The notes below the pieces were generated by a model, which saw only the letters and a program-made list of their open reading frames with translations, had not been told where the DNA came from and did not search any database. The position numbers and the translations under genes are program-made. From positions 1 to 17,834 of the forward strand of contig CAZBRS010000085.1 of assembly GCA_964494475.1 (NCBI GenBank): DNA of 17,834 bases. The letters run 5' to 3'. Of the stretch, positions 1 to 6,242 are shown piece after piece. The first letter of the stretch is position 1. Each line of letters opens with the position of its first letter. The stretch comes from CAZBRS01 sp964494475. GTDB taxonomy: Bacteria; Myxococcota_A; UBA9042; CAZBRS01.

Positions 1-746
1 GCCACGCAGGCCGCGAACTCGGCGCCCGTGCACGCCGTGGGGTCGCCCGCGCAGCAGGTGGCGCGCGTGCAGTCGCTGATGGCGTAGTAGGTGAGCTGCG
101 CGTCGACCGAGCCCTCGGTGATGCACGCGGACAGGCAGTCGTCGCCGGTGGCCGGGCAGGCGTTCATGCACTCGGGGATGGCCGCGCACGGCAAGACGCC
201 GTGGAAGCAGCCGATGCGCTCGGCGCGGCAGTGGGTCTCTTCGCAGTCGGTGCGCGCGTCGCCGGCCTCGAACGCGAAGCAGTTCGCCTCGACCACGCAG
301 TCGAGGTAGGCGTCGAGGTCGGCCGCGCCCTGCTCGCTCAGTTGGTCGAGGCACGCCTGCCGGCACTCGGCGTCGGGCACGCCGAACTCGTCGGCCGGGC
401 AGGCCGGCGTGCACACCTCGACGAAGGCGCGGCAGGTGTCGACCGCTGGGGCGACCGTGTCGGCCTCGGGGCTCGCGTCGCCGGAGGGGTCGAGCTCGGC
501 CACGTCGGCCGCCGGCTGGTCCGGCTCGACCGCGTCGTCGACGCCGAGGTCGGGCGCCGCGAGATCGGCGGCGTCGGACGCGGCGTCGGGCCCGCCCGTG
601 CCCTCGCCGAAAGCCACGTCGTCCAGCAGCGCGTCGGCGGCCACGTCGGTGGCCGCGGTGTCGTGCGTGGCGCTGATCGGGTCGGCCGCGCAGCGCAGGA
701 TCAGCAACGCTCCCAAGAGCCCGAGCACGGCGCCGTAGCGAGTCAT
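1..746 (-). CDS. Cysteine-rich, Asp-rich secreted lipoprotein (3' end beyond window)
   Basis: At least 248 residues are visible; the C-terminus lies off the left edge. The ATG at 746 follows AGAGGAG about 7 nt upstream. Residues 1-19 form a short lipoprotein-type signal (hydrophobic run, then L-R-C with Cys19); the lipobox is imperfect because Arg sits at -1. Residues 20-104 are an acidic, Ala/Asp-rich linker with no cysteines. From residue 105 on there are two cysteine-rich modules. The first has C112-X3-C116-X11-C128-X3-C132-X17-C150-X5-C156. The second has C193-X3-C197-X6-C204-X3-C208-X17-C226-X4-C231. The same spacing occurs in the neighbouring lipoprotein at 851-2038. It is probably an envelope-anchored, disulfide-stabilised protein of unknown function. 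Long secreted Cys-rich lipoproteins of this style are typical of Myxococcota (general knowledge). No enzyme motif is seen. Confidence 0.85.
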   Translation of the reverse strand, partial: MTRYGAVLGLLGALLILRCAADPISATHDTAATDVAADALLDDVAFGEGTGGPDAASDAADLAAPDLGVDDAVEPDQPAADVAELDPSGDASPEADTVAPAVDTCRAFVEVCTPACPADEFGVPDAECRQACLDQLSEQGAADLDAYLDCVVEANCFAFEAGDARTDCEETHCRAERIGCFHGVLPCAAIPECMNACPATGDDCLSACITEGSVDAQLTYYAISDCTRATCCAGDPTACTGAEFAACV

Positions 747-767
747 GGTGGTTCTCCTCTGTCAGGG

Positions 768-795
768 ATCTTAGACAGCTCCGGGCGCCCGTCAA
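768..795 (-). promoter_or_regulatory. Sigma-70-type promoter of the partial lipoprotein gene
   Basis: On the minus strand, TTGACG (795-790) is followed after 16 nt by TAAGAT (773-768). The ATG is about 22 nt further on, so the leader is short and carries the AGAGGAG ribosome site. The last bases of the spacer and the start of the -10 read GAGCTGTCTA, nearly the same as in the promoter of the other lipoprotein gene (2082-2109). Confidence 0.6.
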
Positions 796-805
796 GCGGA
801 CGGCA

Positions 806-846
806 GGGACGAGGGATGGAGAGTGGGGACCGGGGAGAGGGCGGGA
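806..846 (-). terminator. C-rich, G-poor tract just after a stop codon: candidate Rho-utilisation site
   Basis: Downstream of the stop codon of the 851-2038 gene, its transcript would hold a 41-nt pyrimidine tract of 26 C, 9 U, 2 A and 4 G. Such C-over-G bubbles are typical of Rho loading sites. There is no hairpin with a U-run in the 104-bp gap, so Rho-dependent termination before the next promoter is the simplest reading. This is inferred from composition only. Confidence 0.35.
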
Positions 847-850
847 CGGC

Positions 851-2038
851 CTACTGGCAGACCCCGGCGTTCGCGACGGGGAGTTGGGCGTTCTGGCACT
901 GCCCGGTGGCGCAGGCCGGAGCCCCTCCGCCCAGGTTGCAGATCTGGTAGCAGGTGCCGGGATTGTTACCGCAGATGTGACCCGGCGCACAGTCGTTCAG
1001 GTAGGAGCACGGCTGGCCCGCGGTCTTGCCCTGGGAGGGCGCGCAGTCGGTGGTGCCCGCCTGGTCGATCATGTAGCAGCCCTGGTTGTTGGGGCAGTCC
1101 TGGGCGAGCAGGTCGCACGCCACCGGCAGCGCGCCGCAGAACGTGTAGTCGGAGCCCTGCATGCCGATGTTGCAGGGGCGGCCGGCGGGGCACGTGTTGT
1201 TCTGCGCACTGCAGAACTGGGCGCAGGTGTAGTTGACGCCGTCGGCCGAGAGGCACACGCCGTCGGCGCAGTCGGCGCCCGCGCCCTGCCCGCAGGGCTG
1301 GTCGATGAGCGCCGTGCCGGCGGGCACGCAGCCGAGGGCGGTCTGCGAGACCATCGAGCAGTTCTGGCCGGCCTGGCAGCCCTGGTCGGTGATCGGGTCG
1401 CAGTCGGAGGGCTCGACGGTGCCGCCGCCGCCGTAGACCGCCTCGATCTCGGCCGCGCACGCCGTGGCGATGCAGGCCTCGTCCTGGCCGCAGCCCGAAG
1501 CCTGCGCGCACTGCACGAAGGCCATGAAGGCCGACTCGCACACGGGCGAGAGCTGGCCGAGGCAGCCCTGCTGGCAGGTCGTGTCGCCCTGGGCGCACGC
1601 GGTGAAGCAGCCCTGGAAGGCCTGCATTTCCTGATCGGTGCACTTGCGCTCTACCGTGGTCGAGCCGCACGTGTCGTTGGCCGTGTCGCACGCCTGGCCG
1701 TTGGGGCAGGCCGTGGGCGCGCCCCACACGGTGCAGCCCGACGTGGCCTGGATGCACGTGCGCAGGGACGCGGCGTCCATGCACTGGGTCTCGCCCAGGG
1801 TGCAGGCGTTGGTGCAGCCACCCTCGTCGGGGTCGGTCGCCGTGTCGTCGCCCGAGATCGTATCGGGCTGGTCCTGGCCGTCGACGTGGTTGAAGACGTC
1901 CTGGTACGGGTTGGCCACGTCCTCGTCGCCGAGCGTGTCCTTCTTGCCTCCGTTGCCCGTGTTGCCGCCGTCGTCGCCACCGCACGCCGTGAACGCGAAC
2001 ACCCCAAGAACCAGCACCAGCGCCGTCCGCAACCTCAT
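851..2038 (-). CDS. Cysteine-rich secreted lipoprotein with tandem 12-Cys repeats
   Basis: 395 aa from the ATG at 2038, chosen over upstream in-frame starts because GGGAGG lies about 7 nt before it and a lipoprotein signal follows at once. Residues 1-19 end in F-T-A-C (Cys19), followed by a Gly/Asp-rich spacer, which suggests an outer-membrane-anchored lipoprotein. Residues 75-124 form a Cys module containing a G-C-T-V-W-G core that recurs in myxobacterial secreted proteins (from memory). Residues 133-194 hold the module C144-X3-C148-X6-C155-X3-C159-X17-C177-X5-C183, shared with the neighbour at 1-746. Residues 213-301 and 308-394 are two diverged tandem repeats of 12 cysteines each with closely matching spacing. 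There are no catalytic motifs and no transmembrane segment beyond the signal. Function is unknown; a surface binding or adhesion role is possible. It is transcribed divergently from the outer-membrane protein gene at 2200. Confidence 0.9.
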   Translation of the reverse strand: MRLRTALVLVLGVFAFTACGGDDGGNTGNGGKKDTLGDEDVANPYQDVFNHVDGQDQPDTISGDDTATDPDEGGCTNACTLGETQCMDAASLRTCIQATSGCTVWGAPTACPNGQACDTANDTCGSTTVERKCTDQEMQAFQGCFTACAQGDTTCQQGCLGQLSPVCESAFMAFVQCAQASGCGQDEACIATACAAEIEAVYGGGGTVEPSDCDPITDQGCQAGQNCSMVSQTALGCVPAGTALIDQPCGQGAGADCADGVCLSADGVNYTCAQFCSAQNNTCPAGRPCNIGMQGSDYTFCGALPVACDLLAQDCPNNQGCYMIDQAGTTDCAPSQGKTAGQPCSYLNDCAPGHICGNNPGTCYQICNLGGGAPACATGQCQNAQLPVANAGVCQ

Positions 2039-2081
2039 GATCGTGCCTCCCTTTGTAGCCGGGCCGTCAAAAAACTCCTCG

Positions 2082-2109
2082 ACTATAGACAGATCGCGCA
2101 GTGCGTCAA
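2082..2109 (-). promoter_or_regulatory. Sigma-70-type promoter of the 395-aa lipoprotein gene
   Basis: On the minus strand, TTGACG (2109-2104), a 16-nt spacer and TATAGT (2087-2082). The ATG at 2038 is about 43 nt beyond the -10, with GGGAGG as ribosome site. The -35, the spacer length and the GATCTGTCTA block around the -10 closely match the promoter at 768-795. It lies back to back with the plus-strand promoter at 2140-2168. Confidence 0.65.
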
Positions 2110-2139
2110 GGCCTACCCTGCTCCCGTGGCCGACGCCGC

Positions 2140-2168
2140 TTGACCTCGCCTGCCCCAACCGGTATACA
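2140..2168 (+). promoter_or_regulatory. Sigma-70-type promoter of the outer-membrane protein operon
   Basis: TTGACC (2140-2145), a 17-nt spacer and TATACA (2163-2168), with the ATG 31 nt further on. This is one of the few A/T-rich spots in the region. The -35 boxes of the two divergent promoters are 30 bp apart, so one regulator bound between them could act on both genes (inference). Confidence 0.6.
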
Positions 2169-2199
2169 ACTCCGGCGATCCGTCGGAGACCAGACGTCC

Positions 2200-4002
2200 A
2201 TGCTCCACCGTGCGATCCTCGTGCTCCTCGCCGGGCTGACGGGCCTGCCGCTCAGCGCGGCCGAGCCCTCGCCGGACGTGCCCCCCGACCTGCCCCCGGC
2301 GAAGAAGGCGCTGTACGAAGAGCTCGATCGCGAGATCAAGAACATGAAGGCGGGCGTCGTCGAGGACGAGCCCTGCGCCGCTCCCACGGCCGCGATGGCG
2401 CCCCCGGCGGTCTACCCCTACCTCGAACACCACGGCTACTTCCGTACGCGCGTCAACGGGTACTACCGCCTGCACCTCGGCACGCAGGCCGTCGACAAAG
2501 GCCTGTTCACGTCGGGCTTCGAGCCCCCCCTCACCGAGAACCTGGTCAACAACGAGAGCGGCGGCGAGTTCACGGCCGATCAGGTGGGCGCCGGCCACAA
2601 CGAAGACTGGCTCTCCGACGCCAACCTGCGCTTCCGCTACTCGCCCACGCTGCGCATCAGCAAGGACCTCGGCATCTTCACGCAGCTCGACATCCTCGAC
2701 AACCTGGTCTTCGGCAGCACCCCCGACTACTCGTCCTACGAGCAGAACGCCCTCATGCCCCTGGTCATCTTCTCCGACGGCCAGACCTCGCCCACGGCGG
2801 GCGTCAACTCGTGGAGCGACGCCGTGCGCGTCAAGCAGGCCTACGGCGAGTGGATCTTCCCCCTGGGCATCCTGCGCATCGGGCGCATGGCCGACCACTG
2901 GGGCCTCGGCATGGTGGCGAACGGCGGCCAGGACCTCGACTCCGACTACGGCGACTACGTCGATCGCGTGGGCGTGCTCGTGCCCCTGCCGTGGTTCAAG
3001 GTCTTCGCCTCGGTCGACTGGATCTGGGAGGGGGCCATCAGCGGCGGGGGCGCCTACCTGGGCCAGCCCCACGACTACGACGACGCCGACGACGTGACGC
3101 AGTTCACGCTTCAGATCTTCGACAAGCCCATGGGCGACGAAGAAAACGAGCTCCGGCGCCTGCGCCTGTACGGCGAGCGCAAGCCCGTGCTCGACTGGGG
3201 CCTCTACACCCAGGCGCGCTTCCAGCGCTTCGACCTGGCCGACTCGTCCTACCAGGGCTGGCTCGACGGCACCAGCACGTACAACGCGCTGCAGCTCGTG
3301 CCGCGCGAGGCCTGGATGGTCACCCCCGACCTGTGGCTGCGTCTGCTGTGGTCGTGGGCGCCCGACATGCTGCTGCGCATCGAGCTGGAGGCCGCCCTCA
3401 CCGCCGGCCGCATCGACAACGTGCTCATGTCCAGCCAGGCCAAGGCGTCGACCGAGTTGCTGCAGGCCGGCGCGGTGCTGCAGTCCGAGATCGTCATCAA
3501 GCAGCTGTCGTTCGGCCTCGAGACCGGCTTCGCGTCGGGCGACACCACCGGCTCGTTCGGCTACTGGGGCGACTCGCAGCTGGCCTGGACCGACGCCAGC
3601 GGCGCCACGGTGGTCAACGACAAGCTCACGGCGTTCCACTTCGATCGCGACTACCGCACCGACCAGATCCTGTACCGCTACGTGCTGGGCGGCGTGACCA
3701 ACTCGATCTTCGTGAAGCCCTGGGCGGCCTACGACTTCCTGCCGGGCGACGAGGGCGTGCTGGGCGTCAAGTACGCCGTCGAGTACGCGCGCGCCATCGA
3801 GGCCAAGGGAACGCCGGGCCGCTCCGAGAACCTGGGCGTCGAGCTCGACCTGTCGCTGTACTTCGGCCAGGAGGGGCGCTTCCTCACGTCGTTCGACTGG
3901 GGCACGCTCGTGCCCATGCGCGGCCTCGACCGCGCCGACGAGCCCACCGCGGCCGCCAACTGGGCCATGAACCTCCGCATGCGCTTCATTTGGATCTTCT
4001 AG
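2200..4002 (+). CDS. Predicted outer-membrane beta-barrel protein (TIGR04551-like, myxobacterial)
   Basis: 600 aa. The ATG at 2200 is preceded by GGAG at 2185-2188 and opens a classical signal peptide (hydrophobic residues 5-19, likely cut near S-A-A). A charged N-terminal segment (about 30-60) precedes a long run of alternating hydrophobic/polar strands rich in Tyr, Trp and Phe. The chain ends in an aromatic residue (W-I-F), as expected of a protein inserted by the BAM machinery. The block G-R-M-A-D-H-W-G-L-G-M-V-A-N-G-G near residues 227-242 resembles a conserved stretch in the myxobacterial family listed in TIGRFAMs as TIGR04551; this is from memory and no search was run. Role unknown: a porin or structural outer-membrane protein. 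It is followed after 7 nt by the gene at 4010, so the two are probably co-transcribed. Confidence 0.85.
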   Translation: MLHRAILVLLAGLTGLPLSAAEPSPDVPPDLPPAKKALYEELDREIKNMKAGVVEDEPCAAPTAAMAPPAVYPYLEHHGYFRTRVNGYYRLHLGTQAVDKGLFTSGFEPPLTENLVNNESGGEFTADQVGAGHNEDWLSDANLRFRYSPTLRISKDLGIFTQLDILDNLVFGSTPDYSSYEQNALMPLVIFSDGQTSPTAGVNSWSDAVRVKQAYGEWIFPLGILRIGRMADHWGLGMVANGGQDLDSDYGDYVDRVGVLVPLPWFKVFASVDWIWEGAISGGGAYLGQPHDYDDADDVTQFTLQIFDKPMGDEENELRRLRLYGERKPVLDWGLYTQARFQRFDLADSSYQGWLDGTSTYNALQLVPREAWMVTPDLWLRLLWSWAPDMLLRIELEAALTAGRIDNVLMSSQAKASTELLQAGAVLQSEIVIKQLSFGLETGFASGDTTGSFGYWGDSQLAWTDASGATVVNDKLTAFHFDRDYRTDQILYRYVLGGVTNSIFVKPWAAYDFLPGDEGVLGVKYAVEYARAIEAKGTPGRSENLGVELDLSLYFGQEGRFLTSFDWGTLVPMRGLDRADEPTAAANWAMNLRMRFIWIF

Positions 4003-4009
4003 CCCACCG

Positions 4010-4918
4010 ATGCGCGAACCCCTCTCGCCCACCGAGCTCCTCACGCGCCTGAAGCTGGCCGTGCTCGCCGAGAAGGGTCTGCCGGCCGACCCCACCCTGC
4101 CCGAGGGCCTGCTCGAGGCCTACCGGGCCCGTCGCGAGGTCGCCGAGCTGCTCCTCGGCGTGCTGCACGACCTGCAGCACGCGGCGGGCAAGGCCGTGGC
4201 GCTCGCGACCGAAGGGTTGGGGCGCGTCTCTCCCCTCGGCGAGGCCCCCGAGGTCCTCACCCCCGTTTGGCTGGCCCAGGGCGAGCGGATCGCCTTCGTG
4301 CTGCGGCGCGCGCTCGACCTGCTCGCCGAGGCCTGGATCGATCCGCTCGGGGTCACGGCCGGCCTGGTCCCGGAGTGGGATCTGGGCTCCTGCACGGTCT
4401 CCCGCGTGCTCGGCTCCGAGCCGGGCGTGGTGGGCACCCGGCAGGCCTACACCGATCCCGCCGTGCTGCAGTTCCTCGCCATCCAGGCGCGCGTGGTGGC
4501 CGAGTTCGCGCGCGCCAGCCTGCTCGACCTGCTGGCCGCCTACGCCCGCCTGGCCGGGGGGCCGGTGCCGGTCGAGGGCGCGAGCGCGGCAGAGCGAGTG
4601 CGCCGGCTGCGCGTGCGCCGCCCGCTCGGCGAGCCCCTCGGCCCCCAGCACCTCGCGGGCCTGGCCGAGGCGTGGCTGGCTACGGTCTCCGACGCCGTGC
4701 GGAAGCGCCCCCAGAGCCCGCGGGCCGAGCACAAGCGCGAGCGCTGGCTGGCCGACGACGGGGCGCGCTTCCGAGCCCACTTGATGGCACGCCAGCGCCT
4801 GCACCTGCGGCGGCTCAAGGTCGAGGTCCGGCGCCTGCAGGGTCGGGTGGCTCGTGCGGCGAGGCAGTTCTCGACGCAAGACACCCGGGCTCGCGGCCTG
4901 CCACTCCCCGGCGCGTGA
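4010..4918 (+). CDS. Hypothetical soluble helical protein
   Basis: 302 aa. It starts 7 nt after the stop of the outer-membrane protein gene and has strongly G/C-biased third codon positions, so it is almost certainly translated. No signal peptide or transmembrane segment is evident. Most of the chain looks helical: leucine/alanine-rich stretches at about 8-65 and 85-110, and a longer one around 150-185. The last 70 residues are strongly basic (many Arg and Lys), which could suit binding to nucleic acid or acidic lipid, but no known domain is recognised. Placement behind a barrel gene suggests a shared operon rather than a proven joint function. The AT-richer gap with the minor-pilin promoter candidate begins right after its stop codon. 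Confidence 0.75.
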   Translation: MREPLSPTELLTRLKLAVLAEKGLPADPTLPEGLLEAYRARREVAELLLGVLHDLQHAAGKAVALATEGLGRVSPLGEAPEVLTPVWLAQGERIAFVLRRALDLLAEAWIDPLGVTAGLVPEWDLGSCTVSRVLGSEPGVVGTRQAYTDPAVLQFLAIQARVVAEFARASLLDLLAAYARLAGGPVPVEGASAAERVRRLRVRRPLGEPLGPQHLAGLAEAWLATVSDAVRKRPQSPRAEHKRERWLADDGARFRAHLMARQRLHLRRLKVEVRRLQGRVARAARQFSTQDTRARGLPLPGA

Positions 4919-4924
4919 GATATA

Positions 4925-4953
4925 TTGCGCCGATAGCTCCATTCCTCGATAAT
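4925..4953 (+). promoter_or_regulatory. Weak candidate promoter of the minor-pilin/PilY1 operon
   Basis: The 71-bp gap between the 302-aa gene and the first pilin is unusually A/T-rich for this window. It contains TTGCGC (4925-4930), a 17-nt spacer and GATAAT (4948-4953). The -35 matches the consensus poorly. An alternative -10, TATATT at 4921-4926, has no matching -35. No sigma-54 GG...GC pair of the usual spacing was seen. Confidence 0.3.
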
Positions 4954-4989
4954 CTATGGGTCGAGTCAGGCCCAGGCGTGGGGTGCGGC

Positions 4990-5610
4990 GTGCGACAGAG
5001 GGGATTCACGATCGTCGAGCTGATGATCACCGTGGCGATCGTGCTGATCCTCACGCTCACGCTCACGCCGCTCATCTCGGGCTTCACCGGGCAGACCGAG
5101 TCCACCGCCGGCCTCAACGGCATCGTCGACTTCCTGCAGCGCGCCCGGGTGCAGGCCTCGGTGACCGGTCGGGCGCAGCAGGTGCGCTTCGTGCGGACCA
5201 CGCTGAACGGCGAGCTGCGGCTCGATCGCGGCGCCACGGCCTCGTGCTGCTGCGCGGGCACTCCCGCCGATCCCTTTCAAGCCACGAACGGCGGCGAGGT
5301 CGACGTCGACGCGCTCGACGTGCAGCGCATCTCGGCGGGCCTGGTCGTGAAGGAATCGGAGCCCCAGGAGATCTGGGGCGGCACCGAGGGCATCTGCTTC
5401 ACGCCCGACGGGCGGGTGCTGAACCCCTCGACGCTGCTCCCCTTCGCGTCCGACAGCTTCGGCGCCGGCACCGTGGTCTTCAAGGCCGAGGAGCAAGACG
5501 TGGTCTTCAACGGCCCCCTGCCCGGCCCGAACGGGTCGCCCATCACCGGGCGCGCCTGGAACATCGTGCTCGAGTACAGCGGCCAGGCGCGCTGGGAGCC
5601 CCGACGATGA
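4990..5610 (+). CDS. fimU: Type IV minor pilin, FimU/FimT (GspH-like)
   Basis: 206 aa from GTG at 4990. This start gives the compact prepilin leader M-R-Q-R-G before F-T-I-V-E. Another in-frame GTG at 4978 would only lengthen the leader, and the ATG at 4956 is out of frame. Prepilin peptidase should cut after Gly5 and methylate Phe6; Glu at mature position 5 is present. The hydrophobic helix spans about 6-32. The C-terminal half contains the G-I-C-F-T-P-D-G-R block typical of FimT/GspH proteins. An unusual run of three cysteines lies at 86-88. In type IVa pili this subunit belongs to the minor-pilin complex that primes assembly and sits at the tip with PilY1 (family knowledge). Its stop overlaps the start of pilV (ATGA), indicating translational coupling. 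First gene of the operon. Confidence 0.85.
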   Translation: MRQRGFTIVELMITVAIVLILTLTLTPLISGFTGQTESTAGLNGIVDFLQRARVQASVTGRAQQVRFVRTTLNGELRLDRGATASCCCAGTPADPFQATNGGEVDVDALDVQRISAGLVVKESEPQEIWGGTEGICFTPDGRVLNPSTLLPFASDSFGAGTVVFKAEEQDVVFNGPLPGPNGSPITGRAWNIVLEYSGQARWEPRR

Positions 5611-6242
5611 GCCGCCGCCTGCGCGCGCCGACGCCTCGCCGCGGCTTCTCGATCATCGAGGTGCTGCTGGTCATCCTCATCACGGTGTTCGGCTTCCTCG
5701 GCGTGCTCACGCTGCAGCTGCGCTCGGTGCAGGCCGTGGGCGACGCCAAGGACACCATGCTGGCCACCACGCTCGCGGGCCACTTCCTCGAGACCGTGAA
5801 GGTCGAGGCCCTGCAGTGGCAGAACTCGACCACGCTCGGCCCCAACCAGGATCACTTCCTGTACCTGGCCAACGCCGACGGGCAGTGGCACCCCGGCTAC
5901 CCCGGCCCGGGGGGCGCCCCCGCCATGGTGGGCCGCAACGGCAACGCCGACGACGCGAGCGGCGCGGCTCCAGAGCCCGTCAGCGACCTCGACCAGGGCA
6001 TGCTGCGCGAGTTCGCGGGCCAGATCCCGAAGTTCTGCGTGTTCTACCGCCTCACGCCCCTGGTGGCCGACACCGTGCTGCGCCTCGAGGCCCGCGTGCT
6101 CTTCCGCCGCGCCAACGGCACCTGGAACCCGAACTACGGCGCCTGCAACCCGGCGCAGGTCACCGACATGGTGCGCGATCAGGCCAACGTGGTGACGGTC
6201 TCGGCCCTCACGGCGGTCGGCCTCAACCTGGCGGGGCTGTGA
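5607..6242 (+). CDS. pilV: Type IV pilus minor pilin PilV
   Basis: 211 aa. The ATG lies within the ATGA overlap with the preceding pilin stop. The leader of 13 residues is basic and ends in R-R-G, then F-S-I-I-E with Glu at mature position 5 and a long hydrophobic helix to about residue 36. The following segment (A-V-G-D-A-K-D-T-M-L-A-T-T-L-A) matches the PilV pattern of small residues before a helix carrying an acidic patch. Together with the FimU, PilW and PilX homologues around it, it would assemble in the inner membrane and form the tip base that recruits PilY1. The stop at 6240-6242 overlaps the next ATG (TGATG). No break or frameshift is seen. Confidence 0.85.
   Translation: MSRRLRAPTPRRGFSIIEVLLVILITVFGFLGVLTLQLRSVQAVGDAKDTMLATTLAGHFLETVKVEALQWQNSTTLGPNQDHFLYLANADGQWHPGYPGPGGAPAMVGRNGNADDASGAAPEPVSDLDQGMLREFAGQIPKFCVFYRLTPLVADTVLRLEARVLFRRANGTWNPNYGACNPAQVTDMVRDQANVVTVSALTAVGLNLAGL

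Noticed and set aside
884..2143. Long plus-strand frame opposite the lipoprotein gene
   Set aside because: Ala/Arg/Gly/Val-rich shadow; the minus frame has a signal peptide, ordered cysteine repeats, a ribosome site and a promoter.
4956..4989. ATG at 4956 as the start of the first pilin
   Set aside because: It is out of frame with F-T-I-V-E; the GTG at 4990 gives a normal short prepilin leader.
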